Source: Diphasiastrum complanatum (Eukaryota > Streptophyta > Lycopodiopsida > Lycopodiales > Lycopodiaceae). From it: DNA of 64,000 bases. The translations under genes and the position numbers were made by a program. Below, piece by piece: positions 10,875 to 21,780 of this stretch. Below the pieces are notes generated by a model. It ran no database searches. It was not told where the DNA came from and saw only the letters and a list, made by a program, of their open reading frames with translations. Location of the stretch: contig CM055097.1 of the NCBI GenBank assembly GCA_029204225.1, positions 49,066,052-49,130,051 of the forward strand, written 5' to 3'. The stretch's first letter is position 1. Each line of letters begins with the position of its first letter.

Positions 10875-11229
10875 CTAAGGCACATAGATTTTTGTCAAAT
10901 CATTCAAATAAGCCATCAAGTATCCAACATTCTATTTGGAAGGATATTATTTCTGAAACTCAGGATTTGAGGTGAGAGGAAATAACTAGATTACAAAAGG
11001 TTGAGGTGTGGAAGAAGTTAGATAGAATGATTCAAATCTTAAGAAAAAATTCATTTACAGATACAGATAAGCATGTCATCCAGCAAGCTTGTGTGCAGTT
11101 TGTCGATGTTGTATCAAAAGCATGGGGTCCAGATCACATCACACACTACATGGTTAGTTCTCTACATTGATCACATAGCTTATCCAATACCTACCTAGGT
11201 AGCAACTATCTGTTGTGTGTTATTATTAT
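10875..11229 (+). other. 355-bp insert in element Y, coding-like
   Basis: The related copy at 45180-45200 reads straight from GACAA to ATGCC; here 355 bp intervene. One plus frame from about 10893 to 11170 stays open for about 90 codons with a single TGA where TGG would fit. It includes WKDIISETQDLR, EEITRLQKVEVWKKLDRM and HVIQQACVQFVDVVSKAWG. It does not resemble gag or pol and has the look of a captured exon. I cannot name the source. No target-site duplication is evident. Confidence 0.6.
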
Positions 11230-11786
11230 ATGCCTTCAAGGCTCACATATGATGAGAAAGGTAAGCAAGCTGTTGGAGGTACACACTTTTTCTTTCTAAC
11301 CTCTTTTGATGAACTTACTTGTGTAGAAGAAGCAAGGAACAAAGAGGAGTGGATCCAAGCAATGGACTTTGAGTATCAAGCTCTTATGAAGAATGAAACA
11401 TGGAGATTGGTGGAGTTACGTAAGGACAAGCTATTGGATGTAAATGGATCTTCAAAGTGAAGACAAACCAAGATGGATCTATCAATAAGCATAAGGCAAG
11501 GTTGGTGGCAAAAGGAGATGATCAAGAACATGGTATTGACTATGATGAAACCTTTGCACCCGTGGCAAAGATGGTAAGCATTCGGGTCATCATCTCTCTT
11601 GCTACTCTTTATGGATGGGATCTATGGAAATTGGATATCACAAATGTTTTTTTGAATGGTGATCTTGAGGGGGAAGTGTACATGGAGCAACTCGAGAGCT
11701 ACATTTCACCTACAAAGCCAAATCATGTCTGCCTTCTACAAAAGAGCTTACACGGCCTTAAGCAAACACCAAGGAGTTGGTATGCC
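11227..11786 (+). pseudogene. Copia RT, N-terminal half, element Y
   Basis: Resumes with MPSRLTYDEKGKQ, then NKEEWIQAMDFEYQALMKNE, a shift near 11455, and KTNQDGSINKHKARLVAKG, DYDETFAPVAKMVSIRVI and LDITNVFLNGDLEGEVYMEQ. It ends at LHGLKQTPRSWYAN, then jumps into mid-LTR. The YVDD catalytic box and RNase H are missing. Confidence 0.87.
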
Positions 11787-12521
<735 letters not shown>

Positions 12522-13080
12522 CATCTTATTCTATTCTTAAAATATTCCATATGGTAGATGCTAAATATTGACACACCAATGGAGTCAAATGTAAAGCTCA
12601 ATATAGGGATAATGAAAGATTCTTCGAGGACATTAATCTCCATAGGAAGCTAGTTGGTTATATTAACCATCACAAGACCTGATCTGAGCTATTGTGTTGG
12701 TAGATTAAGTCAATTTATTCATGATATTAGTATGGAGTATTGGAAGCTAGGCAAGAGAGTATTGAGGTACATCTCGGGGATGTCGAAGAAACACGCAACA
12801 ATATATTTATCATCTAGTGAGGTCATCTAGTGAGGCCGAGTACAAATCCCTAACTCATGCACAAAGGAGATGCTTTGGATCAAAAAGATGGTAATGGATT
12901 TCAATTTGTTGTATTTTCAAAAGTATCCAATCAACTTTTGTGATAACCTTTTAGCCCAAAGTTTGGCAAACAATCCTATTTTTCATGCAAGGAGCAAGAT
13001 ATTGAAGTGGCTTATCATTTGAGAGAATCATGGCAAAGGAAGTGGAGCTTCAACATTAGTTCCAAGCAAAATAGTCTCGA
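12522..13080 (+). pseudogene. Copia RT end and RNase H, right side of Y insertion
   Basis: Continuation of the host element broken at 7148. Broken frames recall DTPMESNVKL, TITRPDLSYCVGRLSQF, YWKLGKRVLRYISG, EMLWIKKMVMDF, FCDNLLAQSLANNPIFHARSK. It lacks the stretch just after EFEV, so a deletion accompanied decay. Many stops. Confidence 0.78.
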
Positions 13081-13349
13081 TACTCTTGTAATAGTGCCCT
13101 AAATCCACACCTATCATTACTATACTCTCCTCCTCAACTAGGTGAGTTAGGTTGAGTGGTTTTATCTTGGCAGGTCCGTCGAATTGGAGCATTTCAACGG
13201 GGATGGATTTTCTAGATCTTATTGTTGGAGTATTGATAGCACTACATTCACTTCGTCCATTGTATAATTCTTGAAATAAGGTGGCACCTCATGTAGCGAT
13301 GGATCATCCATTTTTGGCTCTTGTTTATTTATTTTCTTCACCTTGGCAT

Positions 13350-14710
13350 CTAGAGGAACCGTAGGTTTGACTGGGTAGTTCTCTCCTCCTCCTTCTTCAT
13401 GGTTACCTTTTTCTTAATCTTCTTGAGTGGTTCTGGTTCCTTAGAAGGGGGATCTACTGGCTTGATTAAAGTGAGTGGATCTCTTTTCTTACACACAAGC
13501 TTCCCTGATGAGGTTAGAGGCCTGGATGGGATTGGACTTATCAAATCTGGTTGGATTACATTTTTGGTTGTCGTCCCATAATGATACTTTTGGCTTACAA
13601 ATGGATTTGGTTTTATACTTGTCCCATTCCAACACCATAGCGCCCTTGCTATTGGCATTGGTAGGTTCAAATACATCGTGGTATGATTCAAGTCGTAAGG
13701 TAGCTTTTGTGGTACCTACTTTGTCTGGGAGAGGGGTGGCCCAAGATGTTATTGCGTGTCAAGATCCAAATACCGAAGGACCTCCTCGTTTGTATACTCT
13801 CGTCATTCATCACGTGTAAGTACTTGACTCAGTTCAATTGCTAGGGGCTCACTGATCCCCAATATTGGTTCTTATGGTAACCATTGAACTTGTATCATGA
13901 AATTGAAAATTTCACAAACGTTGTCCCCTAACTTGCTCCCCATCTCTCATGTAGTGGAATCTAGAATTTCATCTTCATTGGCTAGGTCGGATTATGCAGA
14001 AGAGTTATCACTTGAATGATCTATCATGGAATCAAGCAATCGACCTTGGCTAAGGCCTCCATCCAATCAACTATCTTGGCTTGGAAGTCATCCTTAGTCA
14101 CTATTTGCCTCCAATGTCTCAGATATTCTAATCATGTATCTTCTTCTTCAGTTCATTTGAACTTGTTATCATCTTTCGTTAGTCCATTAGTTTTATTACC
14201 CAAGTGGCTGAATCAACCTTCACTTTTCTCTCAATTCTGTAAGATAATTCATCCTTTTTCCCAATCATGGAGAGCATGTGAAGCACGCAACCATGGTCAC
14301 CCGAGAAGGACTTTGTAAAACTGTGGAGTGTTCGGCAGATATAAGATGACAAAATTGATCACAAAGTGCACATCAACAATCTTCATGTGAACATCTCTTG
14401 TCATGCCAATAGGTCACACACTTGATTGATTGGCCAGTTTGATTGTGAAGGAACTGGATCCATTCCTTGTAGATTCCAGGCTCTATACAATGCGAACAAG
14501 ATAATGTTTACTCTAGATCCACCATCGAAGAAAAGATAGGAATAAGGCTTTCGATGAATCAGCCAATTGCATAGATTTTTGAAAAAAAATAACCAGTAGG
14601 TGTGCAAAAGTAGAACTACCCAGTTGAAATAGAGAAACTCTCTAAGTGATTGTTTTGAATAATTTGGAACTAGAGGAGTTTTGGGGATATTGAGGTGTGA
14701 GATATTCATG
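13350..14710 (-). pseudogene. Ty3/gypsy protease region, decayed
   Basis: On the minus strand 14401-14709 ends with FFDGGSRVNIILFALYRAWN, a gypsy protease active site (DGGS, VNI). Downstream (14400-14230) the frame continues as VHFVINFVILYLPNTPQFYK and, after a stop, PWLRASHALHDWEKG, the same blocks as in the 2.2-kb protease. A Lys-rich stretch (13350-13691) may be the following linker. The two are separated by unrecognised sequence with stops. Confidence 0.6.
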
Positions 14711-15120
14711 AATATGGGAAGTATTGGTAAAGATTAATTTAAGGTTCAATGATTGTTGCCAAGTACCATTTTGTTATTGATTGGCTCAAGGGAATAAAGT
14801 TGTAATCTGAACCTTATGTCCAAAGATGTTTATATAATCAGTCTAATCTTGGTTTGTACACTAAGATCTAGAGTAGGTTGATTGGTTGAAGAAATTTTGT
14901 TAATAAGAGTTAGATGGTCGGAAAACTTGTGATATAGAATTATTCACTTCAGAGATTTCCCAGATATGTTATTTACTCATGAGAAATAGAGTTTGTTTGT
15001 AGTTGAGTTGCAAGATTCTCAGTGAGTTTATGTGAGTATGTTATGCGGATTAAGGGTATCTACTAGTTTATAGCCTATGTTTATGTATAGGAACATAGTT
15101 GGATATGTTGCTTATGTACA

Positions 15121-15317
15121 TCTTAATCTTTTGGATCTTATGGATATGCTATGTGTTTCCTATATACTGAGTTTATATCATATACTTAATCTAGTCAGAG
15201 TGCATAGACATATGAACAAGTATTTTAATCTTTTGGATATGCTATGTATTTCTTATGTACTGAGTTTATATCGTATACTTAAACTAGTCAGACTGCATAG
15301 ACATATGAACAAGTAAT
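15121..15317. repeat. Two-copy tandem repeat of about 98 bp
   Basis: The unit containing cttttggatatgctatgt, tgagtttatatc and gcatagacatatgaacaagta occurs twice in a row with a few substitutions. No gene is visible in 14710-15390. Confidence 0.8.
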
Positions 15318-15429
15318 GTTCAGATTAGTTACTTGTTCATTATGTGTGAAAGGGTAATTCATTAACTTATTGATGGTCTGGATGAGGATATAAATGTGGT
15401 ATTGTTCAATAATACGTGAATTCGATACC

Positions 15430-17129
15430 TACACATTTAAGATTTCTGAATCATTTCCAATTGACTTGAGTAAATCTATGGATGCATCATCAATTATTGA
15501 TTTTGAAGACAATCATGATGTGATGGGGTCGAGATTTGAAGAAGACTCTCCTCGAATTTTCTCACCAAGAAGATCCATGAGAGATAGATCCGAGCCTAAG
15601 AGGCTCTCATATGTTGACAAAGGCAAACAAGTGGATCTTGATTCCACTAATTATGTTTTTTATGTCTCTCATGAAGAGCCAAAGAATGTACAAGAGGCAC
15701 TCAATACCAAGGAGTGGTATGATGCCATGAAGCAAGAGTATGATGCATTGATCACCAACAATACTTGGGAGCTTGTGGATCCTCCATCCAACAAGCATGT
15801 GATTGGTTGCAAGTGGCTATTTCGGAACAAGTTCAATCATGATGGAACATTCAACAAGTATAAAGCAAGATTATGTGCCAAAGGATTTGCTCAAATCCAT
15901 GGCCTTGATTATGAGGAGACCTTTGCACCCGTTGCAAAGATGGTGACAAAAAGAATTCTTATTTCTCTTGCTTATTTTTTCAAGTGGAAGGTGTTCCAAT
16001 TAGATGTATCCAATTCTTTTCTAAATGGTTATCTTGAGGAGGAGATCTATATGGAACAACCTCAAGGATTCATCAAGGATGAGTCCAAAGTGTGCTTGCT
16101 CTTCAAAAGTCTTTATGGACTCAAGCATCCTTCCATGTATCTAAAGTTTGTTGATAGCCATATTGTCATTCTTCTAATTTATGTTGATGACATTATTCTT
16201 TGTGGAAGTTGTATCAAGCTAGTTGATGAAACCAAGCTAGCACTTGGATGTGAGTTTAAAATGCAAGATCTAGGAGAGATGCATTACATCCTAGGCCTAG
16301 AAATTGATTTTTATGAAAATCATGTCTTTATATGCCAATCTATATATGCTCACTCTTTGTTGAAAAAATTCCATATGGAAAATTCTAAGAGCATAGATAC
16401 TCCAATGGAGCAAATTGTAAAAGATCCTAATAAAAGTGATGAAAGATCCTTTGAGGACATCACACTTTTTAGGAGTCTTGTAGGCTCCTTGATTTGGCTT
16501 ACCATTACTAGGCCCGATCTAAGTTTTTGTGTGCACAAATTGAGTCAATTTATGCAAGATCCTAAGATCCATCATTGGAAGATGGCCAAGAGGATTCTAA
16601 GATATGTATCTTCATCTTGTGATTATGGTCTACTCTATAAAAGTGAAGATGTATCCATTATTGGCTACTCGGATTTGGACTTTGCAAGTGACAAGATGGA
16701 TCGAAAGTCTATTAGTGCATACACTATCTTTCTTGGAGGCAATCTAATATCTTGGCTTTCCAAAAGGCAAGATACTATATCTCTCTTTTCATGTGAGGCC
16801 GAGTACAAAGCACTCACTACAACTACCAAAGAAGTGCTTTGGATCAAGAGATTATTAATGGAGCTAAAGTGCATCAAGGAGGATGATCTACTAACATCTT
16901 GGCTCAAGCTCTTGCCAATAATCCCATATTTCATGCAAGAAGCAGGCACATAGAAGTGGCACACCATTTTGTGAGAGAAAAGCTTATTGGAGGAGAAATC
17001 TATTTGGAGCATGTCAACTCGTCCTCTTGTATTGCCGATCTACTCACCAAGCCTTTGAGCAAAAGTGCTTTCATCAAGCACAGATCTAATCTTGGAGTTA
17101 TATCAAGATCAATGCTCAAATCTTCATAG
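15430..17129 (+). pseudogene. Copia RT and RNase H pseudogene
   Basis: A frame open from ATG 15394 to 16953 (519 residues) and then, after a -1 shift near 16900, to 17129. The first dozen codons look non-homologous. It contains the integrase tail (RLSYVDKGKQV), the RT start NTKEWYDAMKQEYDALITNN, CKWLFRNKFNHDG, YEETFAPVAKM, LDVSNSFLNGYLEEEIYMEQ, YVDDIIL near residue 264, and RNase H (FASDKMDRKS, CEAEYKALTT, NNPIFHARSRHIEVAHHF, ADLLTKPL). About 25 residues are deleted after SLYGLK (the QAPRxWY region), which would disable RT. It ends just before a purine-rich tract and LTR. Confidence 0.9.
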
Positions 17130-17147
17130 ATAATTTTTTAGGAGGAG

Positions 17148-17882
17148 TGTGAAGAATTGAAAAAGATTATCTATGTTAGATATAGGGGTCTTATGTTTTT
17201 TACATCAAGCATCTAGGTGTAGGATGTTGATAGGAACAAATTTGGCATAGATGGCAAATTATGCATTTCCACGTGTAATGCCACTATTGACCCAAAATAG
17301 AGTAAGAGGCTAAACTCGTGTCAATTAGAGTGTAGACAAGTGTAAAGCTTTTGTTTGATGAATTCCAAGAGGTCCAATAGGATTTAGAGGTGGAACCTTG
17401 TGAGGTCCAATAGGAAATTGAGGTGTGCTTGAATATAGTCCAATAGAATTAAGAGGTGCATGGATCAATGGTCCAATAGGATCAAGAGGTGACAAAGTAT
17501 GGTCCAATCATAGTTAAGCATAGTGGTAGCTCGTGGATCTACTAGTATCATTGTACTCCTCATTTTGGATCTAATTGATTTGGTGATTTTATGGATTTTG
17601 TGAGTTATTGGATTTCTAGCTTTCTCTCTCTACCCGAGAGCTCATGATGCTTTTTCTCTCTCTACCCGAGGAGAACAGCTTGTTTTTACTTAGATTATTT
17701 TCTGAATACTTCCCATATGTGTGAATGAGAGTTGGAAGTGATTGAATGCATGTAGTAGTGTGTTTTTGCCATAGGATCTAAGAATGATCTTGAATCTCAA
17801 TCTAGTCTTGATCTTGGTGCATCTACACACCTTAGGAGATCACAAGTACATGTTGTGGACAATCCACACATGTGAATTCAAC
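17148..17882 (+). repeat. 3' LTR of the 15.4-kb copia
   Basis: Starts TGTGAAGAATTG after the purine tract AGGAGGAG (17140-17147). It contains a repeated ggtccaataggat-type motif (17389-17510), two copies of TTTCTCTCTCTACCCGA (17621, 17652) and CACACATGTGAATTC near its end. The right end, about 17882, is inferred from loss of similarity to the 63.4-63.7 kb copy. Confidence 0.65.
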
Positions 17883-18110
17883 AAAAGTCACATTCCTATT
17901 GGTAGAGAGAGAGATAGGAATTGTACAAAGTATCATTTGAAAGTTGTTCATCAAGATAAAAAAGCCAGAGCTAAAGTCATGGTTGGATACTCAAACGGAT
18001 CACAGATCTACCGACTCTTCAACCCAACCTCAAAGAAGGTGGTGCTGAGTAGAGATTGGAAGTTTGATGAATCGACCTTTCATAAAAATCCATGAACGAG
18101 CCTCCATCTC
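17883..18110 (+). pseudogene. Copia integrase C-terminal fragment
   Basis: Reads KKARAKVMVGYSNGSQIYRL, then FNPTSKKVVLSRDWKFDEST, the conserved tail after the copia integrase core. It is isolated, without gag or RT next to it. Confidence 0.75.
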
Positions 18111-18179
18111 CATCTTGCCACAAGATATCCTCAACATTTTTGCAAAAATGATGACATTATCGCAAAATGGCTTAGAAAA

Positions 18180-18480
18180 GTTTTTAGGCCCACTGTCGGC
18201 TTTTTTGCCTTGTGGAAAAAAGCGACACTTGCCCTTAGAAAAGCCACACTGACCTTAGAACTGGTTTGCCCTACTGTCGACTTTTTGGCCCTTCGAGAAA
18301 AAGCGCCACTATCTCCAAATGTCTTAAAAAAGTTTTTTAGCCAACTGTGCATTTTTTTGCCTTTCGGGAAAAAGCGACATTGCCCTTGAAAAAGCGACAC
18401 CTGTACTTGAAAAAGAAACACCTGCCCTTGAAAAAGCGACACCTACCCTTGAAAAAGTGACACTTGCCCTTAAAGTTGCG
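18180..18480. repeat. Minisatellite with 21-bp unit
   Basis: Between 18370 and 18475 a 21-bp unit close to CGACACCTGCCCTTGAAAAAG recurs about five times. Upstream (18180-18370) a longer, looser repeat of aaaaagcgacact and gtcgacttttt words is visible. The minus-strand frames reading FFKGRCR and VSLFQGQ are products of the repeat. Confidence 0.8.
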
Positions 18481-18599
18481 AAAGTGTCTTTTGGCAAAAT
18501 ACGAAGGTCTGCGGCATGAAGACACGGTGTAATGGGCAGAAGACGACTAATCCAGGAAGAACAACGACGGGAAACTAGAATCAATTTTGTTTAAGACTA

Positions 18600-19098
18600 A
18601 TGCATTATTATTTGAATAGATCTTTTAATTTAATCAAATCTCTAGTTCGATCACATAAAGGATCAACGGAGGATACAAATAGAAATATACAGTCACGGAT
18701 ACAAAATAGACAGAACTGTAAGAGTTTGATATAGCGATCAGTAGTAGCTAGTCGTCTTACTCGTGAGAGAGGACACCTCTCTCGTGCCAACGTGCTGACC
18801 TAGAAAATAGACAGCGCTCAAGAAAATCATTGTATATTCAATTCTGACAATAGAAGCGATTTCCGCAATACTCCTATTCTATAATGTGTATGATCTGCAA
18901 TATTGGAATGCATGCTAGCAGTAGATATCTTTTTGTTGTTGTTTTACTCAACATCATTTGTTGTGTACAAGTTTAATTTTATATCAGATCTGCAGTAGCA
19001 ATCTGGGGCTTGGAAGAGAATTAGACCGGAGTCAGTAGCAGTAGCTACTCCTACCAAGTCGGCTCTATTCGGCCTTCATCCCCGAGAATTTCCTTCAA
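18600..19098 (+). repeat. Possible 5' LTR remnant
   Basis: Unassigned sequence ending ccttcaa right before three primer-site-like motifs. The position suggests the right end of a decayed LTR. I could not define its left end or match it to the LTR-like sequence at 21.4 kb. Confidence 0.35.
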
Positions 19099-19215
19099 TG
19101 CTATCAGAGTGTCTGACACTTTCGTAATTTTTTCCACTGAGTGGTACCAAAGCGTTCTGACGTTCTCGAAGCGGAGGTTTCCATTAGTGGTATCAGAGAG
19201 ATTCCCATCAGGCTA
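19099..19215 (+). repeat. Triplicated primer-site-like repeat
   Basis: TGCTATCAGAG at 19099, TGGTACCAAAG at 19142 and TGGTATCAGAG at 19188, spaced 43 and 46 bp. The intervening bases also partly match (gtctgac or ttctgac, ttcg or tctcga, then ttccactgag, ttccattag). The third is an exact match to the initiator tRNA-Met primer site core. Confidence 0.6.
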
Positions 19216-19249
19216 AGCCATTAGACTGAGGCAAATAAGGAGTGATAAA

Positions 19250-20480
19250 CTACTGTTCAATGCCTTGGCTCTGGCAGTACTCCTTGTCTCCACCATTATC
19301 AAACCTCAGGGCTTTGATCTGTTTACTAGTATCTTTCTTTGCATGCTCCTTGAAGATTTGGAAGCAGTTGAAAGCTTCTAATTTCTTCTTAATAATATAC
19401 ACCATAGTTTCTCTAAAACATTCATCAATAAAAGTTACGAAATACTTTGCATCCTTCAGTGAGGGATTCTGCATTAGGCCACAGATATCTATATGTACAA
19501 CATCTAGTAATCTTCTAGCAGTTAGGCCTGATCTAAATGGTTTCTACTCTATTTACTGACTAGACAGTCTTGACAGATAGGTAATTCGATTTTCTTATCA
19601 GGATAGTCGAGATCAAGAACAATATATTGCTTAGACATTTGTTGTACAGAAGCATGATTCAAATGACCAAGTTTATACTGCCAAAGTAGACTTTTATTTA
19701 TCTGAACAAAAGTACTAAGTGCTCAGCTAGAGGCAGAAAAGCAATGACTTAATCTGTACAAGTATCAATGTCTCTTTTCGAGTGCTAGGATCTTGCTTGT
19801 CCTATTGATCACTTTACACTGACCAGATTCAAATTCTACTTTATGTCCTAGGTTTGCAATTCTGCTAACAAAGAGCAGATTTGGTACATGAAGGACATTT
19901 GAAAGTGGCTTACATTGATCATTGGCAAAGTTTAATCTTATTGTACCTCCACCTTTGATAGCTTGGGTGCTATTGTCACCAAGGTGGTCGTTTGGTATTG
20001 TAAGGCATATAGGATTCGAAACAACTGATATGGCTGGTCATATGCTGTGCAACACCGAAATCAAAAAACCAAGAGCTGTCGTTGGATGCTTCTTGATGGT
20101 TTGTCATAAAGGCATTATGAATCTGATTCTTGAGTAGGCCATGGAGCTTCTGTAGCTACATTTGCCACTTGATTCGACTGTTCTTTGCCTGCAATATCCG
20201 ACATTCTTGGATCTCGTGGCTGGAACGCTTATAGTATTTGCAGAATAACTTCTGGCTGATTCGACTACTCGTGACATGTGTCAATTTTTGATCTCTCTGT
20301 GATGACTTAGGGCCTTTCTTCTTTTGCTTAGTCGAGCCTCTGTTGGTGTATAAAGCGTGAGAGTCAACAGTCAAAGAAACTGGAGGCTTCGTTCCTTCGA
20401 GAGTCTTCCTGCAACAACATTGTGATGACTCTTGAAAGAGTCAGTTCGGAGTGTGTCACGATGATCATCACCCAACTGTT
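19250..20480 (-). pseudogene. Copia gag, protease and integrase start, reversed
   Basis: Reading down from 20480: a gag end; a damaged zinc knuckle LFCKYYKRSSHEIQEC near 20240 (second Cys changed to Tyr); a protease site SSWFFDFGVAQHMTSH (Ser of DSG changed to Phe) near 20070; a weak pre-integrase region with stops; and an integrase core with DAKYFVTFIDECFRETMVYI and LRFDNGGDKEY at 19474-19260. The matching RT and RNase H are on the other strand from 20505. Confidence 0.78.
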
Positions 20481-20504
20481 GTATGAGCTTGACAAGCTTG
20501 ATAG

Positions 20505-21362
20505 CAGTGTGTGAAATTTGCTTTTCTAAATGGTGAGTTAGAAGAAGAAGTGTTCATGGATCAACCTGAAGGCTTTGTAGGGAAGGGACATGAGAATAAA
20601 GTATGTCTCTTGAAGAAAGCGCTTTATGGTCCTAAACAAGCACCACGTGTGTGGTATAGCAGGATTGATGCCTACTTTCATTCAAAGGGGATGGTGAGAA
20701 CACATTCTGATCCAAATCTATATGTCTTATGCTTTGATGGTATGGTTGTTTTGATTGCTCTTTATGTTGATGACTTGATTATTACGGGAAATAATCAAGA
20801 GATGATAGACATGATCAAGAAAGACCTCATGGAACAATTCGAGATGACATATCTCAGCCTGATGCATCACTGCCTTGGAGTAGAAGTGTGGCAAAAAGGA
20901 TATGTGGATGCGGATTGGGGAGGTGACTATGATGATCGTAGATCCACCACAAGGTATGTATTCCAGTTTTGTGGTAGTTGCTTTTCCTGGTCTAGTAAGA
21001 AGCAAAGTACAATTGCTCTTTCCACCACAGAAGCAGAGTATAAGGCAATGTGTAGTGCAGCACAAGAAGCTATATGGTTGAGACAAATCTTGGAAGAAAT
21101 TGGCATGAAGCAGAAAAATCCCACGAATTTACATAGCGACAGTCAGAGTGGTATTTAGCTAGCAAAGAATCCAGTGTTCCATGCGAGAACTAAACACATT
21201 GAGATTCAGTATCACTTTATACGTGAGAGGCTGCTGAGTCGTGAAATTCATGTTGTTCATTGTAGCACAGAAGAACAACTAGCTGATATTTTCACTAAGC
21301 CACTTACTAAAGAAAAGTTTGATAAGTTTAGATCAAAGCTTTCTATACTTAAAGTTTGTTGA
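20505..21362 (+). pseudogene. Copia RT and RNase H, with internal deletion
   Basis: Starts mid-RT with FAFLNGELEEEVFMDQPEGF and continues with LKKALYGPKQAPRVWYSR, the intact catalytic box LYVDDLIITG near residue 87, and LGVEVWQ. A deletion then joins directly to RNase H GYVDADWGGDYDDRRST. It continues with KKQSTIALSTTEAEYKAM, LHSDSQSGI, a stop at about 21156, then NPVFHARTKHIEIQYHFI and QLADIFTKPLTKEKF to the natural end. About 150 residues between RT and RNase H are lost. Confidence 0.88.
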
Positions 21363-21409
21363 CTTTAAAGCTATTTATATGACTGTATAAAAAGTAGACT
21401 CTACTTTAA

Positions 21410-21780
21410 GGGAGAGAGTTAGAATTAAAGTAGAATCAATGTGTTACTGTACTGTGGGTCCTATCAGTGGATAAGGATCAGTTGGCCTCGCCACGAGGCA
21501 AGTCGACGGGACACGCGTCCCGCCAACGACAACCTGGGTCATGCATGGGTTACCTGAGTGAACATCTATATGTACAGTGTAATTTCATTTTGAGAAATAC
21601 AGTTGCTATATGAGCTTGCTATGGAGAGTGTTTTTTGTCTGTGTTACTGTGTAGCATGATCTGTGTTCCTGTGAAAGCAAATTCTAAGTCATACATCTCT
21701 TTTCAAGATCTGAAATGTTATTGTGAATTGTGAAGGGGCTAAGTGTCATTACACGACGCTTCCTGCGCTCTTATCAAGCA
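21410..21780 (+). repeat. LTR-like 3' flank of the 20.5-kb copia
   Basis: Begins after the purine tract AAGGGAGAGAG (21408-21418), where a 3' LTR is expected. The canonical TGT start is degraded (ttagaatt). The stretch is GC-richer than its surroundings around 21480-21540 and holds a compact inverted-repeat structure at 21481-21527. The right end is not defined. Confidence 0.5.
21481..21527 (+). other. Three-way-junction inverted repeats
   Basis: GTTGG (21481-21485) pairs with CCAAC (21523-21527). Inside it lie two perfect hairpins: CCTCG-cca-CGAGG (21486-21498) and CGGGAC-acgc-GTCCCG (21507-21522). All 16 pairs are perfect Watson-Crick. Confidence 0.75.

Noticed and set aside
15394-16953. 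Functional copia RT gene
   Set aside because: About 25 residues around the QAPRxWY motif are deleted and the RNase H end is out of frame.
18370-18480. CRISPR-like array
   Set aside because: The unit is a head-to-tail minisatellite without unique spacers, in plant DNA.
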